Shown here: positions 36,537 to 45,844 of the stretch, piece by piece
Position numbering within the stretch: the first letter of the stretch is position 1
Layout: the number at the start of each line of letters is the position of its first letter
DNA from: Pseudomonas tructae
GTDB taxonomy: Bacteria > Pseudomonadota > Gammaproteobacteria > Pseudomonadales > Pseudomonadaceae
DNA length: 64,000 nt
Reading direction: 5' to 3'
Assembly (NCBI RefSeq): GCF_004214895.1
Contig: NZ_CP035952.1
Coordinates: forward strand, 2,800,501 to 2,864,500
Notes under the pieces: model-generated
Databases searched by the model: none
Told to the model about the DNA's origin: nothing
Seen by the model: only the letters and a program-made list of their open reading frames with translations
Made by a program: the position numbers and the translations under genes

Positions 36537-37511
36537 TCAGTACGGCGGCCGCGGATGGATACAGGCATGGCGCCGGGCACCCTGTACGTGGCTGGGCGGC
36601 GCGGTTTCGCTGCAGGTAGGCAGCGCATGCAGGCAACGTGGCTGGAAGGCGCAACCCGACGGCAGTTGCAGCGGGCTCGGTGGCTCGCCGGCCAGCGGGC
36701 GTTCTGGCAGGCGGCGGGCCGGGTCGATGTCGGCGATCGATTGGATCAGCGCGGCGGTGTAGGGGTGATGGGGCGCGTCGAATACCTCATCCACCGGGCC
36801 TTCCTCGACGATCTGCCCCAGGTACATCACCGCCACCCGGTCGCACAGCCGGCGCACCACGCCCAGGTCGTGGGTGATGAACAGCAGCGCCAGGCCCATG
36901 CGTTCGCGCAGCGTCAGCAGCAGGTTGATGATCTGCCCCTGGATCGACACATCCAGGGCAGCGACGCATTCATCGGCAACGATCAGCCGCGGCTCGATGG
37001 CCAGGGCCCGGGCAATGCCGACCCGTTGGCACTGGCCGCCGCTGAGCGAGCCGGGCTTGCGTTCGGCCAGCTCGGCGCGCAGGCCGACCAGCTCGAGCAG
37101 TTCGGCGACCCGCGCCGGGATCCGTTCGGCAGGCACCTTGCGCTGCACCTGGAGGACTTCGGCGAGGATCTGGCCGACGCGCTGGCGCGGATTGAGCGCC
37201 GCGTACGGGTCCTGGAAGATCATCGCCGTCTCGCGGCGCAGGCGGGCGATGTCGACCTTGCGGCCCTGGGTCATGTCGATGCCGTCAAACAGCACCTGCC
37301 CAGCGCTGACCGGATTCAGGTGCAAGATGGCCCGGGCCAGGGTGCTTTTGCCGCAGCCCGATTCGCCCACAAGGCCCAGGGTCTGGCCGGCGGCGAGGGT
37401 CAGCGAGGCGCCGTTGACCGCCTTGATTGTGCGCGGGCGCAGGCCGAACAGGCCGCCGCCGGCGGTGGAAAACTGCACATGCAGGTCATTGACCTGCAAC
37501 AGCGTGGTCAT
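36537..37511 (-). CDS. Peptide ABC transporter ATPase (DppF-like)
   Basis: 324 residues. Walker A GLVGESGCGKSTLARAIL, signature LSGGQCQRVGIARAL, Walker B LIVADECVAALDVS (note Cys-Val for the usual Pro-Thr), switch His in LLFITHDLGVV, and the C-terminal oligopeptide extension with CAFQPRC...CSETAPP. The ATG overlaps the DppD-like stop by 4 bases. It couples ATP hydrolysis to peptide import with the adjacent ATPase. Confidence 0.9.
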   Translation of the reverse strand: MTTLLQVNDLHVQFSTAGGGLFGLRPRTIKAVNGASLTLAAGQTLGLVGESGCGKSTLARAILHLNPVSAGQVLFDGIDMTQGRKVDIARLRRETAMIFQDPYAALNPRQRVGQILAEVLQVQRKVPAERIPARVAELLELVGLRAELAERKPGSLSGGQCQRVGIARALAIEPRLIVADECVAALDVSIQGQIINLLLTLRERMGLALLFITHDLGVVRRLCDRVAVMYLGQIVEEGPVDEVFDAPHHPYTAALIQSIADIDPARRLPERPLAGEPPSPLQLPSGCAFQPRCLHALPTCSETAPPSHVQGARRHACIHPRPPY

Positions 37512-38494
37512 GACGGGCCTCCGGCCAGCAGCGGGGTGTGGCAGGCCAGGCGGTGGCCGGGGCCGCTCTCATGCAGCTCCGGTAGCTGCTCGCGGCACCG
37601 CGGCAGCGCCTGGGCGCAACGCGGCTCGAAGCGACAGCCCGGGGGCAGGGCATCGAGCAAGGGCGGTTGCCCGGCAATGCTATTCATCAGCCGCGCCTGG
37701 GGTTGCTGCGCAGGGTGGCAGGCCAGCAGCCCGGCACTGTACGGATGGCGTGGATGGGCCAGCAGCTCGTGCTTGTCGCCGTGCTCGCAAAGCCGTCCGG
37801 CGTACATCACGGCGATGCTGTCGCAGGTCTGCGCTACCACCCCCAGGTCGTGACTGATGAGAATCATCGACAAGCCGCGACGGTCACGCAGCTCCAGCAG
37901 CAGGCGCAGGATCTGCGCCTGCACGGTGACGTCCAGGGCGGTGGTGGGTTCGTCGGCGATCAGCACTTTCGGGTTGCAGCCCAGGGCCACGGCGATCATC
38001 GCCCGCTGGCGCATGCCGCCAGAGAACTCGTGGGGGTAGTTGTCGACCCGCAACTTCGGATCGGGAATGCCGACCTGGCGCAGCACCTCGATGGCCTCGG
38101 CCCGTGCCTCGCGGCGCGACGCGCCCTGGTGCAGGCGGATGCCCTCGGCGATTTGTTCGCCGATGCGCATCAGCGGGTCCAGGTGGCTGCTGGGGTTCTG
38201 GAAGATCATGCCCAGCTCGCGTCCGCGCAGGCGGCGCATACCGGCCTCGTCCAGTTGCAGCAGGTCGCGGCCCGCCAGGTGCACAGACTTACCCTCGATG
38301 CGCAGGTCGGGCGAGGGCAGCAGGCGCATCAGGGCACGGCAGGCCAGGGTCTTGCCCGAGCCGCTTTCGCCCACCAGGCCGAGGATCTCGCCCTGGCCAA
38401 GGTCGAACGACAGGCGCTCGACCAGGGTGACTTCACGGCGGTCGTTGCGGGCGATCACGCTCAGCTCCCGAACTTGCAGCAAGGGTGTGCTCAT
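37508..38494 (-). CDS. Peptide ABC transporter ATPase (DppD-like)
   Basis: 328 residues from the ATG at 38494 ([14 protein letters not shown]), which overlaps the permease stop as ATGA. Walker [17 protein letters not shown], signature [15 protein letters not shown], Walker [15 protein letters not shown], switch His [10 protein letters not shown], and a C-terminal Cys cluster ([21 protein letters not shown]) typical of the OppD/DppD 4Fe-4S-binding region. Confidence 0.9.
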   Translation of the reverse strand: MSTPLLQVRELSVIARNDRREVTLVERLSFDLGQGEILGLVGESGSGKTLACRALMRLLPSPDLRIEGKSVHLAGRDLLQLDEAGMRRLRGRELGMIFQNPSSHLDPLMRIGEQIAEGIRLHQGASRREARAEAIEVLRQVGIPDPKLRVDNYPHEFSGGMRQRAMIAVALGCNPKVLIADEPTTALDVTVQAQILRLLLELRDRRGLSMILISHDLGVVAQTCDSIAVMYAGRLCEHGDKHELLAHPRHPYSAGLLACHPAQQPQARLMNSIAGQPPLLDALPPGCRFEPRCAQALPRCREQLPELHESGPGHRLACHTPLLAGGPS

Positions 38495-39351
38495 GAGCGC
38501 TCTCCAAGGCGTTCGGCGACGCCATCGGCCAGCAGGCTGAAACCCATGGCCAGGGTCACCACGGCAAGGCCAGGGAAGGTGCAGATCCACCAGGCACGGG
38601 TGATAAAGCTTTGGCCCTCGGCCACCATCGTGCCCCACTCCGGGGTCGGTGGCTGCACGCCAAGGCCCAGGTAACTGACGGCGGCGCCGTTGAGCAGCAC
38701 CAGCACGGCGTCCGACATACAGAACACCACCGAGCCGAACAGGGCATTGGGCAACAGATGGCCGAACAGTGTGCGCCGGTGGCTAAAACCCAGGCTCCTG
38801 GCGGCCAGGGCGAAGTCGCTGTGCTTGAGCACGAGGATCTGTGAGCGGATCAGCCGTGCATAGGACACCCAGCCCACCAGCGCCATGGCGATGTAAAAGC
38901 TGCCAAGGCCGGGGCCGAGAATGGCCATGATCGCCAGCATCAGCACTAGGAAAGGGAAGGCCAGGACGATGTCGATCAGGCGCATGCAGGCGTTATCCAG
39001 CAAGCCGCCGATGTAGCCGGATATGGCGCCGATGCCGGTGCCCAGCAGGAACGGAAAGATCACCCCGATCAGGGCCATCTGCAAGTCGATACGCGCGCCC
39101 CAGATCACCCGTGACAGCACGTCGCGGCCGAAGTTGTCGGTGCCGAAGGGGTGCGCCAGGCTGGGGGCGGCCAGGCGCAGCTCGGCGTTCTGCAACAGCG
39201 GGTCGAACGGGGCGATCCACGGCGCACACAGCGCCAGCAGGCACCAACCGAGGACGATGGCCAGGCCGCAATACAGGGTCAGGCGGCCATTGCCCAGGTT
39301 CCAGCTCAGGCGCCAGCGGATCGAAGCAGTGGGGCTGTGGCTGCGGCTCAT
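38491..39351 (-). CDS. Peptide ABC transporter permease (DppC-like)
   Basis: 286 residues with six membrane segments. HPFGTDNFGRDVLSRVIWGARIDLQMALIG is the DppC signature near the N terminus, and the coupling loop is in YARLIRSQILVLKHSDFALAARSLG. It overlaps both neighbours by 4 bases, which supports a single transcript. Confidence 0.9.
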   Translation of the reverse strand: MSRSHSPTASIRWRLSWNLGNGRLTLYCGLAIVLGWCLLALCAPWIAPFDPLLQNAELRLAAPSLAHPFGTDNFGRDVLSRVIWGARIDLQMALIGVIFPFLLGTGIGAISGYIGGLLDNACMRLIDIVLAFPFLVLMLAIMAILGPGLGSFYIAMALVGWVSYARLIRSQILVLKHSDFALAARSLGFSHRRTLFGHLLPNALFGSVVFCMSDAVLVLLNGAAVSYLGLGVQPPTPEWGTMVAEGQSFITRAWWICTFPGLAVVTLAMGFSLLADGVAERLGERS

Positions 39352-40295
39352 TGGATCTTCACCCGCGGATCAAGGGCGGTGGTCAGCACGTCGGCGATGA
39401 AGTTCACCGCCACCGTGGCACAGGCCAGCACCATGGCCACGCCCTGGACCACCATGTAATCGCGGGTGAAGATGCCGCGCACCAGCAACTGGCCGATGCC
39501 GGGCAAGGAGAACAGGCTCTCGATGACCACCGTGCCGCTGATCAGCCAGCCGATGTTGACCGCCAGCAGGTTGATCGTCGGCACCATAGCGTTGGGCAAG
39601 ATGTGCCGCCGCAGTAACGCGCCTTCACCCAGGCCGCGGGCGCGGGCCGCAGTGACGTGGTCGGCCTGCATCTCCAGCAGGAGGCTGGCGCGCAGGTTGC
39701 GCACCAGCACCGCCGACAGCGCCAGGGCGATGGTCAGGCAGGGCAGCACCAGGTGCTGCAGCTTGTCGGCCCAGGTCCGGCCATAACCGGACACCGGCAG
39801 CAGCCCCCAGTGCACGCTGAACAGCAGGATCAGCATCAGGCCCAGCCAGAAGGATGGCAGGCCCAGGCCTGCGGTGGTGAACAGGCGGATCAGGTTGTCG
39901 GTCCAGCCGCCCTTGTGGCGGGCGGCGAGGATGGCCAGCGGCACGGCGATGAGCAGCGCCAGCAGCACGCTGCCCAGCACCAGCATCAGGGTGGGTTCGA
40001 TGCGGCTGGCGATCAGGGGCAGGGCATCGATCTTGTACAGCAGCGATTTGCCCAGGTCGCCGTTGAGCAGGTTCTTCAGGAAGTACAGGTACTGCACCCA
40101 GAGCGGCTCGTCCAGGCCGAACTGGGCGCGGATCTTCTGGATCGCATCGGGGGTGCTGCGCGCACCCAGCAACACCCGCGCCGGATCGCCCGGAATCGAG
40201 CGGACCAGCACGAAGGTGATGATGCTGATACCCAGCAGCACCGGCAGCAGTTGCAACGGGCGGATCAGGACGAACCGGTAGCGTGCCAGGTTCAT
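39348..40295 (-). CDS. Peptide ABC transporter permease (DppB-like)
   Basis: 315 residues. The N-terminal LLPVLLGISIITFVLVRSIPGDPARVLLG and the coupling-loop YMVVQGVAMVLACATVAVNFIADVLTTALDPRVK tail are those of DppB/OppB. It starts 3 bases after the stop of the iminopeptidase-like gene. Confidence 0.9.
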   Translation of the reverse strand: MNLARYRFVLIRPLQLLPVLLGISIITFVLVRSIPGDPARVLLGARSTPDAIQKIRAQFGLDEPLWVQYLYFLKNLLNGDLGKSLLYKIDALPLIASRIEPTLMLVLGSVLLALLIAVPLAILAARHKGGWTDNLIRLFTTAGLGLPSFWLGLMLILLFSVHWGLLPVSGYGRTWADKLQHLVLPCLTIALALSAVLVRNLRASLLLEMQADHVTAARARGLGEGALLRRHILPNAMVPTINLLAVNIGWLISGTVVIESLFSLPGIGQLLVRGIFTRDYMVVQGVAMVLACATVAVNFIADVLTTALDPRVKIQ

Positions 40296-40298
40296 CGA

Positions 40299-41189
40299 TC
40301 AGCCCCGGTTGCGCTGCAGGAAATCCAGCAACACCGGGAAGTAGGCTTGCGGCTCTTCGTAGAACGGCATGTGGCTGCTGTTGGCGAACACGTGCAGCTC
40401 GGCCTGGTCATGCAGTGCCAGTTTCATGCGCAGGGCGCAGGCAGGGGTCAGTTCGTCGTGCTGGCCGGTGGTGATCAGCACCGGCATCTGGAACTTGCCC
40501 ATGTGCTCCAGGCGGTTCCAGTCCTTGAGGTTGCCGATGTAGAGAAACTCGTTGGGGCCCTGCATGGTGGTGTAGGGGCCCATATTCCAGTCGCCCAGCG
40601 AGCGTTTGACCGGTGCGGGCCACTCGTCGAGGCGGCACACATGGCGGTAGTTGAGCAGGGTGACGGCGGCCTGGTACTGGGGATGGTCAAGGTTTCCCAT
40701 GGCCTCGAAGCGCTGCATCATCGCCACGGTTTCGCTGCCCAGGGCGCTGCGCAGGCGTTCCAGCTCGCCGATCAGGTGCGGGATGTCGCCGACGGTGTTT
40801 TCCAGGACCAGGCTTTTCAGCGACTGCGGATGGTGGATGGCGTACTCGATCGCCAGCCAGCCGCCCCAGGAATGCCCCAGCATGTGCACACGCCCCAGGT
40901 CCAGGGCCTGGCGGACCTGCTCGACTTCGGCCACGTAACGGGTGATGTTCCACAGGCTGTCGTCGTCGGGGCGGTCGGAGGCGCCGGTCCCCAGCTGGTC
41001 GAAGGCAACCACGCGGATGCCCTTGTCCTTGAGCCAGGCATGGGCATCGCGCAGGTAGTCGCAGGGCAGGCCCGGCCCGCCGTTGAGGCACAGCAGCACC
41101 TCATCCCCTTCGCCAAAGCTGTACACCACCAGATTGTGGCCATCGACCGATACGTTGAACTGCTGGTCAGGTTGCATCTCACGCCACAT
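40299..41189 (-). CDS. Proline-iminopeptidase-like alpha/beta hydrolase, first of the pip locus
   Basis: 296 residues from the ATG at 41189 (MWREMQPDQQ), chosen because AGGAG lies 8 bases upstream. S33-family features: oxyanion HGxPG-like loop LNGGPGLPCDYLRDAH, nucleophile Ser in LGHSWGGWLAIEYA, Asp in GQHDELTP and His in NSSHMPFYE. First gene of the operon with the Dpp-type transporter. It is divergent from pipR, and a lux-box-like site lies 64 bases upstream. A second copy, pipA, flanks pipR on the other side, with the two about one-third alike by eye. Confidence 0.88.
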   Translation of the reverse strand: MWREMQPDQQFNVSVDGHNLVVYSFGEGDEVLLCLNGGPGLPCDYLRDAHAWLKDKGIRVVAFDQLGTGASDRPDDDSLWNITRYVAEVEQVRQALDLGRVHMLGHSWGGWLAIEYAIHHPQSLKSLVLENTVGDIPHLIGELERLRSALGSETVAMMQRFEAMGNLDHPQYQAAVTLLNYRHVCRLDEWPAPVKRSLGDWNMGPYTTMQGPNEFLYIGNLKDWNRLEHMGKFQMPVLITTGQHDELTPACALRMKLALHDQAELHVFANSSHMPFYEEPQAYFPVLLDFLQRNRG

Positions 41190-41252
41190 CGCTACTCTCC
41201 TGTTGGCCATGGCTTAGCGCTATACCCTGCGCAGGAGAGTGCGCCGCCTACA

Positions 41253-41272
41253 AGCTAGTATTTCTTATAGGT
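41253..41272 (-). promoter_or_regulatory. lux-box-like site in front of the peptidase/transporter operon
   Basis: On the minus strand it reads ACCTA-N9-CTAGCT in a 20-base window. The same layout, ACCTA-N9-CTAG-N-T, occurs at 42145 before the second peptidase gene, the two sites bracketing pipR. Confidence 0.55.
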
Positions 41273-41364
41273 TTTGTCTGGCAGTCCCGCGCCGAGCCGT
41301 GGCATTCTACTTGGCGGACTTCAAGATGGAAATCCAACAGGGTATATACACAGGAGTGCAAGGA

Positions 41365-42126
41365 ATGCAGGCCAAGCTGGCTGAGCTCCATACCTGTCTG
41401 TCGTTGGCCAGTAGCCTGGACGAACAGATGGACAGCGTCGCTGCCCTTGCGGCGCAACTGGGCTTCGATGCCCTGGTGTACGACTACAGTCCGGTGCCGC
41501 TGGATCATCTCGGCGGGCTGATCACCCCCTCGGTGGTCAGGCTGCGCCAGACCCCGAATGATTGGCAGGAGCTGTGGTGCACTGCAGGCTTCTACCAGAT
41601 CGACCCGGTGCAGCACCTGGCCGTTTCTTCCATCGCACCCTTCGCCTGGTCGTACCTGCCCAAGGGCGAGACCGTCCTGCAGCGCCTGCTCGACCAGCGC
41701 CATGCGCCGGTGGTGGGCTATCTGTGCGATGCGCAGCTGGCTTGCGGTGTCACCGTGCCCATCCACCTGCCACGCGGTGGGCTGGCGACCCTGACCGGGC
41801 TGCGGCCCCAGGCCAGTCAGCGCGACCTGGACGATGCCCGCAACAATCTCAGCGACTTCAGCCTGATCGCCCATGCCTTGCAGGAGGCGGCCTATCCCTT
41901 GCTGGGCAAGGAGGCTGCCGTGCGCGCCATCCGCCTGACCCGCCGTGAGCTCGAGTGCCTGCGCTGGGCTGCCGACGGCTTGACCGCGACGCAGATCGCC
42001 GAAATTCTCAACCGCTCACTGGCCACGGTGTCCCTGCACCTGACCTCGGCCATGCACAAGCTGGGGGCGAAGAACCGGGTCCAGGCGGTCGCCCGGGCGG
42101 TGCACTACCGTCTGCTCGACACCTGA
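41365..42126 (+). CDS. pipR: PipR-type LuxR-family regulator
   Basis: 253 residues from the ATG at 41365 (MQAKLAELHTCLSLA), with AGGAG 8 bases upstream; earlier in-frame starts would overlap the lux-box-like site. An autoinducer-binding domain (about 15-170) holds FDALVYDYSP, YQIDPVQHLA and APFAWSYL, then a LuxR HTH follows (LTRRELECLRWAADGLTATQIAEILNRSLATVSLHLTSAMHKLGAKNR). No luxI synthase gene is nearby. Flanking iminopeptidase-like genes on both sides plus a peptide ABC transporter is the arrangement known for PipR/OryR-type solos of plant-associated Pseudomonas, which respond to plant-derived compounds rather than AHLs. Confidence 0.8.
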   Translation: MQAKLAELHTCLSLASSLDEQMDSVAALAAQLGFDALVYDYSPVPLDHLGGLITPSVVRLRQTPNDWQELWCTAGFYQIDPVQHLAVSSIAPFAWSYLPKGETVLQRLLDQRHAPVVGYLCDAQLACGVTVPIHLPRGGLATLTGLRPQASQRDLDDARNNLSDFSLIAHALQEAAYPLLGKEAAVRAIRLTRRELECLRWAADGLTATQIAEILNRSLATVSLHLTSAMHKLGAKNRVQAVARAVHYRLLDT

Positions 42127-42144
42127 GTGGTAAAAAATCCGAAA

Positions 42145-42164
42145 ACCTAGAGAACTCTCTAGTT
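42145..42164 (+). promoter_or_regulatory. lux-box-like site in front of pipA
   Basis: A 20-base near-palindrome with the core CTAGAGA-AC-TCTCTAG, starting 19 bases after the pipR stop and ending 58 bases before the pipA start. It has the same ACCTA-N9-CTAG format as the site at 41253. Confidence 0.65.
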
Positions 42165-42222
42165 ATGCCGGGCCGTGTGTAGCGATATTGTGTACTCCAC
42201 GATTCGCACGGAGCCGGATGAA

Positions 42223-43122
42223 ATGGAACTCATCAAATCGCATGAAGGTTTTGCCCCGTTCGGCGACTACCAGACCTGGTACCGCGTCACCGGCGACCTG
42301 GATTGTGGTCGCACCCCGCTGGTCATCCTGCATGGCGGGCCGGGCTGCACCTACGACTATGTCGATGCCTACAAGGACGTCGCGGCCGGTGGCTACCCGG
42401 TCATCCACTATGACCAGCTGGGCAATGGCCGCTCGACCCACCTGCCGCAGATGCCGTCGTCGTTCTGGACGGTGAAGCTGTTCCTCGAAGAGCTCGATAA
42501 CCTGCTCGAACACCTGGGTATCAGCCAGCGCTATGCCCTGCTGGGCCAGTCCTGGGGTGGCATGCTGGCCAGCGAACACGCGGTACGGCGCCCGGCGGGC
42601 CTGCGTTGCCTGGTGATCGCCAACTCTCCGGCAGACATGCGCACCTGGGTCAAGGAGGCCAACCGCCTGCGCGAGAAACTGCCCGAGGACGTGCAGGCCA
42701 CCCTACTGCGCCATGAAGCCGTGGGCGACTACACCGCCGCCGACTACATCGCCGCCACCCGCGTGTTCTACGACCGTCACGTATGCCGCCTGAACCCCTG
42801 GCCGGACGAAGTGGCCCGCACCTTCGCCCAGGTCGACGCCGACCCCACCGTGTACCACGCCATGACCGGACCCAACGAGTTCCACATCATTGGCAGCACC
42901 AAGGACTGGACCATCGTCGACCGCCTGGCGCAAATCAACGTACCCAGCCTGCTGATCTCAGGGCGCTACGACGAAGCCACGCCGCTGGTGGTCAAACCGT
43001 ACCTGGACCTGATCCCGGGTATCCGCTGGGCATTGTTCGAGAACTCAAGCCACATGCCCCATGTGGAGGAGCGGGTGGCTTGCATGGGGACGGTGGTCAA
43101 GTTTCTTGATGAGAGTTTGTAG
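42223..43122 (+). CDS. pipA: Proline iminopeptidase-like hydrolase PipA
   Basis: 299 residues from the ATG at 42223 ([24 protein letters not shown]); an in-frame start at 42175 would overlap the promoter. S33 family: [16 protein letters not shown], nucleophile Ser in [18 protein letters not shown], Asp in GRYDEATP, His in [10 protein letters not shown]. By family it removes N-terminal proline or hydrolyses related amides. In PipR systems the adjacent pipA is the regulated target, which fits the lux-box-like site just upstream. Confidence 0.85.
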   Translation: MELIKSHEGFAPFGDYQTWYRVTGDLDCGRTPLVILHGGPGCTYDYVDAYKDVAAGGYPVIHYDQLGNGRSTHLPQMPSSFWTVKLFLEELDNLLEHLGISQRYALLGQSWGGMLASEHAVRRPAGLRCLVIANSPADMRTWVKEANRLREKLPEDVQATLLRHEAVGDYTAADYIAATRVFYDRHVCRLNPWPDEVARTFAQVDADPTVYHAMTGPNEFHIIGSTKDWTIVDRLAQINVPSLLISGRYDEATPLVVKPYLDLIPGIRWALFENSSHMPHVEERVACMGTVVKFLDESL

Positions 43123-43203
43123 AGTTTGCGGTGGCAGCCTGAGAGCCGCTGATGCCGCCTGGTCAGGCCTGTCCGGATCCGACCCGGTAGGCCTGAGTCC
43201 TTA

Positions 43204-43431
43204 TTGGCGCGGTGGTGGTCTGGAGTTCGGAAAGTAACTTGGTCGGCGCTTACTTGGCAATGGCCACACTCGTGCTACGGTACAAACACTTTTTATGTGA
43301 TTGATCCGGTAAGTGGTGCCCGTGCAGATATCGGTGTCGTACGCGAACCTGGTCGAGCTCCGTATTTGCGCACTTATGCCGATAGGCAATGGAATAATAA
43401 CTTATTGTCGCTCAATCAGTGCCCCATCTAA
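43204..43431 (+). pseudogene. DUF3892-like gene, C-terminal remnant
   Basis: The last half of this frame, from about base 43285 (NTFYVIDPVSGARADIGVV then APYLRTYAD...NNNLLSL), resembles the C-terminal part of DUF3892 family proteins of about 90 residues. The N-terminal half is absent: the upstream codons read unrelated sequence, with no ATG and no ribosome site. It is most likely a 5'-truncated relic. It lies in a gene-poor stretch with REP sequence. Confidence 0.4.
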
Positions 43432-43472
43432 TTAATCACTGAGTTGCCCTAGTTTTTTAGATGTATTTGATT

Positions 43473-43527
43473 GACAGCTTTTGGCCGTTTGCTGCCCTCC
43501 GCCGAAGGCAGCTTTGGGTCGATAGCC
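43473..43527. repeat. Degenerate intergenic repeat, copy A
   Basis: GCTTTTGGCCG, GCTGCC, CGAAGGCAGC and TGGGTCGA occur in order within 55 bases. The same ordered blocks appear at 50211 (inverted) and 53130. It is part of a 350-base stretch between the DUF3892 relic and the LysR gene with no other gene visible. Confidence 0.45.
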
Positions 43528-43640
43528 CTCGATCGTAACCGGCTGCTTCCAGCCCGACGCGGCTGGTGAAGTCAGCAGGGAACTTGTGGGGGTGGGTTCA
43601 TCGGGACGCCGAACCGCCGCGAAGCAGGCAACGCGTTGGA

Positions 43641-43686
43641 TGGCACGGGCTTCGCCCGTGTTCGCGGGTAAACCCGCTCCAACAGG
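43641..43686. repeat. REP element
   Basis: A CACGGGC-TTC-GCCCGTG hairpin followed directly by TTCGCGGGTAAACCCGCTCC, the common P. putida-type REP arrangement. Confidence 0.65.
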
Positions 43687-43782
43687 TTCCGCGTGATCAC
43701 TTCTGTGGTCGTTAGATTAAGCACGCCGGGCCTCTCATCTACCCACCAACCACCGTCATGCGGCATTAGTCCCGCCCGTTAT

Positions 43783-44697
43783 TCATTCGGACGCAAACGA
43801 AGGTCGCTCCGCAAACCATGCCACCGCCAGCTCCTTGAACGCCTCGGCCGAAGGCGTCAGCGGATAGCGCTGATCATGCGCCAATACAATGCTATGGGTT
43901 GGCAACTTCTCCTGAGTCGGCCGACATACCAGCGCTTGCCCATCGTAACTACGGTCACCAAAGGGCCGGGTATAGATCAGCGCCACGCCAAAGCCATTGG
44001 CGACGAGGCTGCGCTGCAACTCGAAGGTGCGCACACGGTGCACAACGGCGGGTGACAGGTCGTAAAAGCTGAACAGATCCAACACATGCTGCCAACTGTG
44101 GACCTGATCGGTGACGACCAAGGTGTATTCGGCCAGCGCCTTGAGGCTGACACGCGCCTGCTTGGCCAACGGGTGATCGGCTGACAGCAATACCTGGGCG
44201 GTCAGCTGACACAGCTGGGTGCAATGGGTATTCGGCGGTAAACCCAGGTCATAGGTGATGGCCAGTTCTATCGCGCCCTCACTGAGCCGCTTGCCCACAT
44301 AATCGAAGCTGCCATCGCGCATATCGACAGTGACCCTTGGGCAGGACTCCTGCATTCGTCGCACGATTTGTGGCAGGCAATAGGGCGCCAGGTCTTCGAA
44401 ACAGCCGACCACCAGTTCCCCGACACACTCGCCTGCATTGGTATTGATCTCGGCAAAGGTCTGGGCTTCTGCCAGCACGCGACGGGCCTGGACCATGACG
44501 GTACGACCGAAGGGGGTCAGCGAGATGCCGAGGCCACGTTGGCGTATGAAGATCGATTGGCCCAGCACCTCCTCCAATTCGGTGATGGCCGCCGAGATGG
44601 AGGGCTGTGAAACATGAAGCTCCATGGCGGCAGTGGTCAGGTTTCCATGCTTGGCCGCTGCGAGCGCGTAGCGAAGCTGTCGCAGTGTGAACTTCAT
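43783..44697 (-). CDS. LysR-family transcriptional regulator
   Basis: 304 residues. N-terminal HTH (FTLRQLRYALAAAKHGNLTTAAMELHVSQPSISAAITELEEVLG) and a periplasmic-binding-like effector domain (about 90-295). It is divergent from the importer/ammonia-lyase-like operon with a 102-base gap, the typical placement for a local activator of that operon. Confidence 0.9.
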   Translation of the reverse strand: MKFTLRQLRYALAAAKHGNLTTAAMELHVSQPSISAAITELEEVLGQSIFIRQRGLGISLTPFGRTVMVQARRVLAEAQTFAEINTNAGECVGELVVGCFEDLAPYCLPQIVRRMQESCPRVTVDMRDGSFDYVGKRLSEGAIELAITYDLGLPPNTHCTQLCQLTAQVLLSADHPLAKQARVSLKALAEYTLVVTDQVHSWQHVLDLFSFYDLSPAVVHRVRTFELQRSLVANGFGVALIYTRPFGDRSYDGQALVCRPTQEKLPTHSIVLAHDQRYPLTPSAEAFKELAVAWFAERPSFASE

Positions 44698-44799
44698 AGT
44701 TTTTTCCGTGGTGATTCATCAGGACTTATTATTTTATCCTTTTTTATTGTTGTGAAATATTTCTCCTGCGCAGTGATCATCATGTTTGGGAGCGTCACA

Positions 44800-45768
44800 A
44801 TGACAATTACAAAGGCTCTGCTGACCACGACACTTTCCTTAGGGCTCTTGGCGTGCGCTGGCGCCAGCCAGGCGGCCGGTTGGTGCGAGTCAGGCAAACC
44901 GGTGAAATTCGCCGGTTTGAACTGGGAAAGCGGGATGCTGCTCACTGAGGTGATGCAGTTTGTGCTGAAAAATGGCTATGGCTGTGACACCGACAGCCTG
45001 CCGGGTAACTCCATCTCCATGGAGAACGCCCTGAGCAGCAACGATATCCAGGTGTTTGCCGAAGAGTGGGTAGGGCGCAGCGAGGTCTGGAACAAGGCGC
45101 AGGCCGCCGGCAAGGTCGTCGGTGTCGGCTCGCCGGTGGTTGGCGCGGTCGAAGGCTGGTATGTCCCGCGTTATGTGATCGAAGGTGATGCCAAGCGCAA
45201 ACTCGAAGCCAAGGCACCGAACCTCAAGAGCATTGCCGACCTGGGGCAATACGCTCAGGTATTCAAGGACCCGGAAGAACCGGACAAGGGGCGCTTCTAC
45301 AACTGCCCGGCCGGCTGGACCTGCGAGCTGGACAACAGCCAAATGCTCAAAAGCTACGGTCTGGAAAACACCTACACCAACTTCCGTCCGGGCACCGGCC
45401 CGGCACTGGATGCCGCCGTGCTGTCGAGCTACAAGCGTGGCGAGCCGATCCTCTTCTACTACTGGTCGCCAACCCCGCTGATGGGCCAGGCCGACCTGGT
45501 CAAGCTGGACGAGAAGCCTGGCGTGGATAAATCCGTGACCATCAAGGTGGGCGTGTCGAAGACCTTCCACGAGCAGGCGCCGGAACTGGTGGCGGTGCTG
45601 GAAAAGGTCAATCTGCCGATCGATCTGCTGAACCAGAACCTGGCGCGTATGACCAGGGACCGTATCGAGTCGGCGGAACTGGCGAAGGTGTTCCTCAAGG
45701 AGCACCCCGAGGTCTGGCACAGCTGGGTCAGCGAAGACGCAGCCAAAAAGGTAGACGCGGCACTCTGA
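44800..45768 (+). CDS. HutX/ProX-like periplasmic binding protein
   Basis: 322 residues from the ATG at 44800 (MTITKALLTTTLSLGLLACAGASQAA), with GGGAG 7 bases upstream; the open frame further up covers the promoter. Sec signal. CESGKPVKFAGLNWESGMLLTEVMQFVLKNGYGCDTDSLPGNS is the start of the OpuAC/ProX-type fold used for betaines and, in Hut systems, histidine. WSPTPLMGQADLVKL contributes to the ligand pocket. First gene of a set with permease, ATPase and an ammonia-lyase homologue. Confidence 0.88.
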   Translation: MTITKALLTTTLSLGLLACAGASQAAGWCESGKPVKFAGLNWESGMLLTEVMQFVLKNGYGCDTDSLPGNSISMENALSSNDIQVFAEEWVGRSEVWNKAQAAGKVVGVGSPVVGAVEGWYVPRYVIEGDAKRKLEAKAPNLKSIADLGQYAQVFKDPEEPDKGRFYNCPAGWTCELDNSQMLKSYGLENTYTNFRPGTGPALDAAVLSSYKRGEPILFYYWSPTPLMGQADLVKLDEKPGVDKSVTIKVGVSKTFHEQAPELVAVLEKVNLPIDLLNQNLARMTRDRIESAELAKVFLKEHPEVWHSWVSEDAAKKVDAAL

Positions 45769-45844
45769 AGGGTGTGGGCCGGTCCGGCGGCTGCCGGGCA
45801 TGCCACACAGCAGTCCGCTTCACGCACTTGCTCGAGAGAAATCC

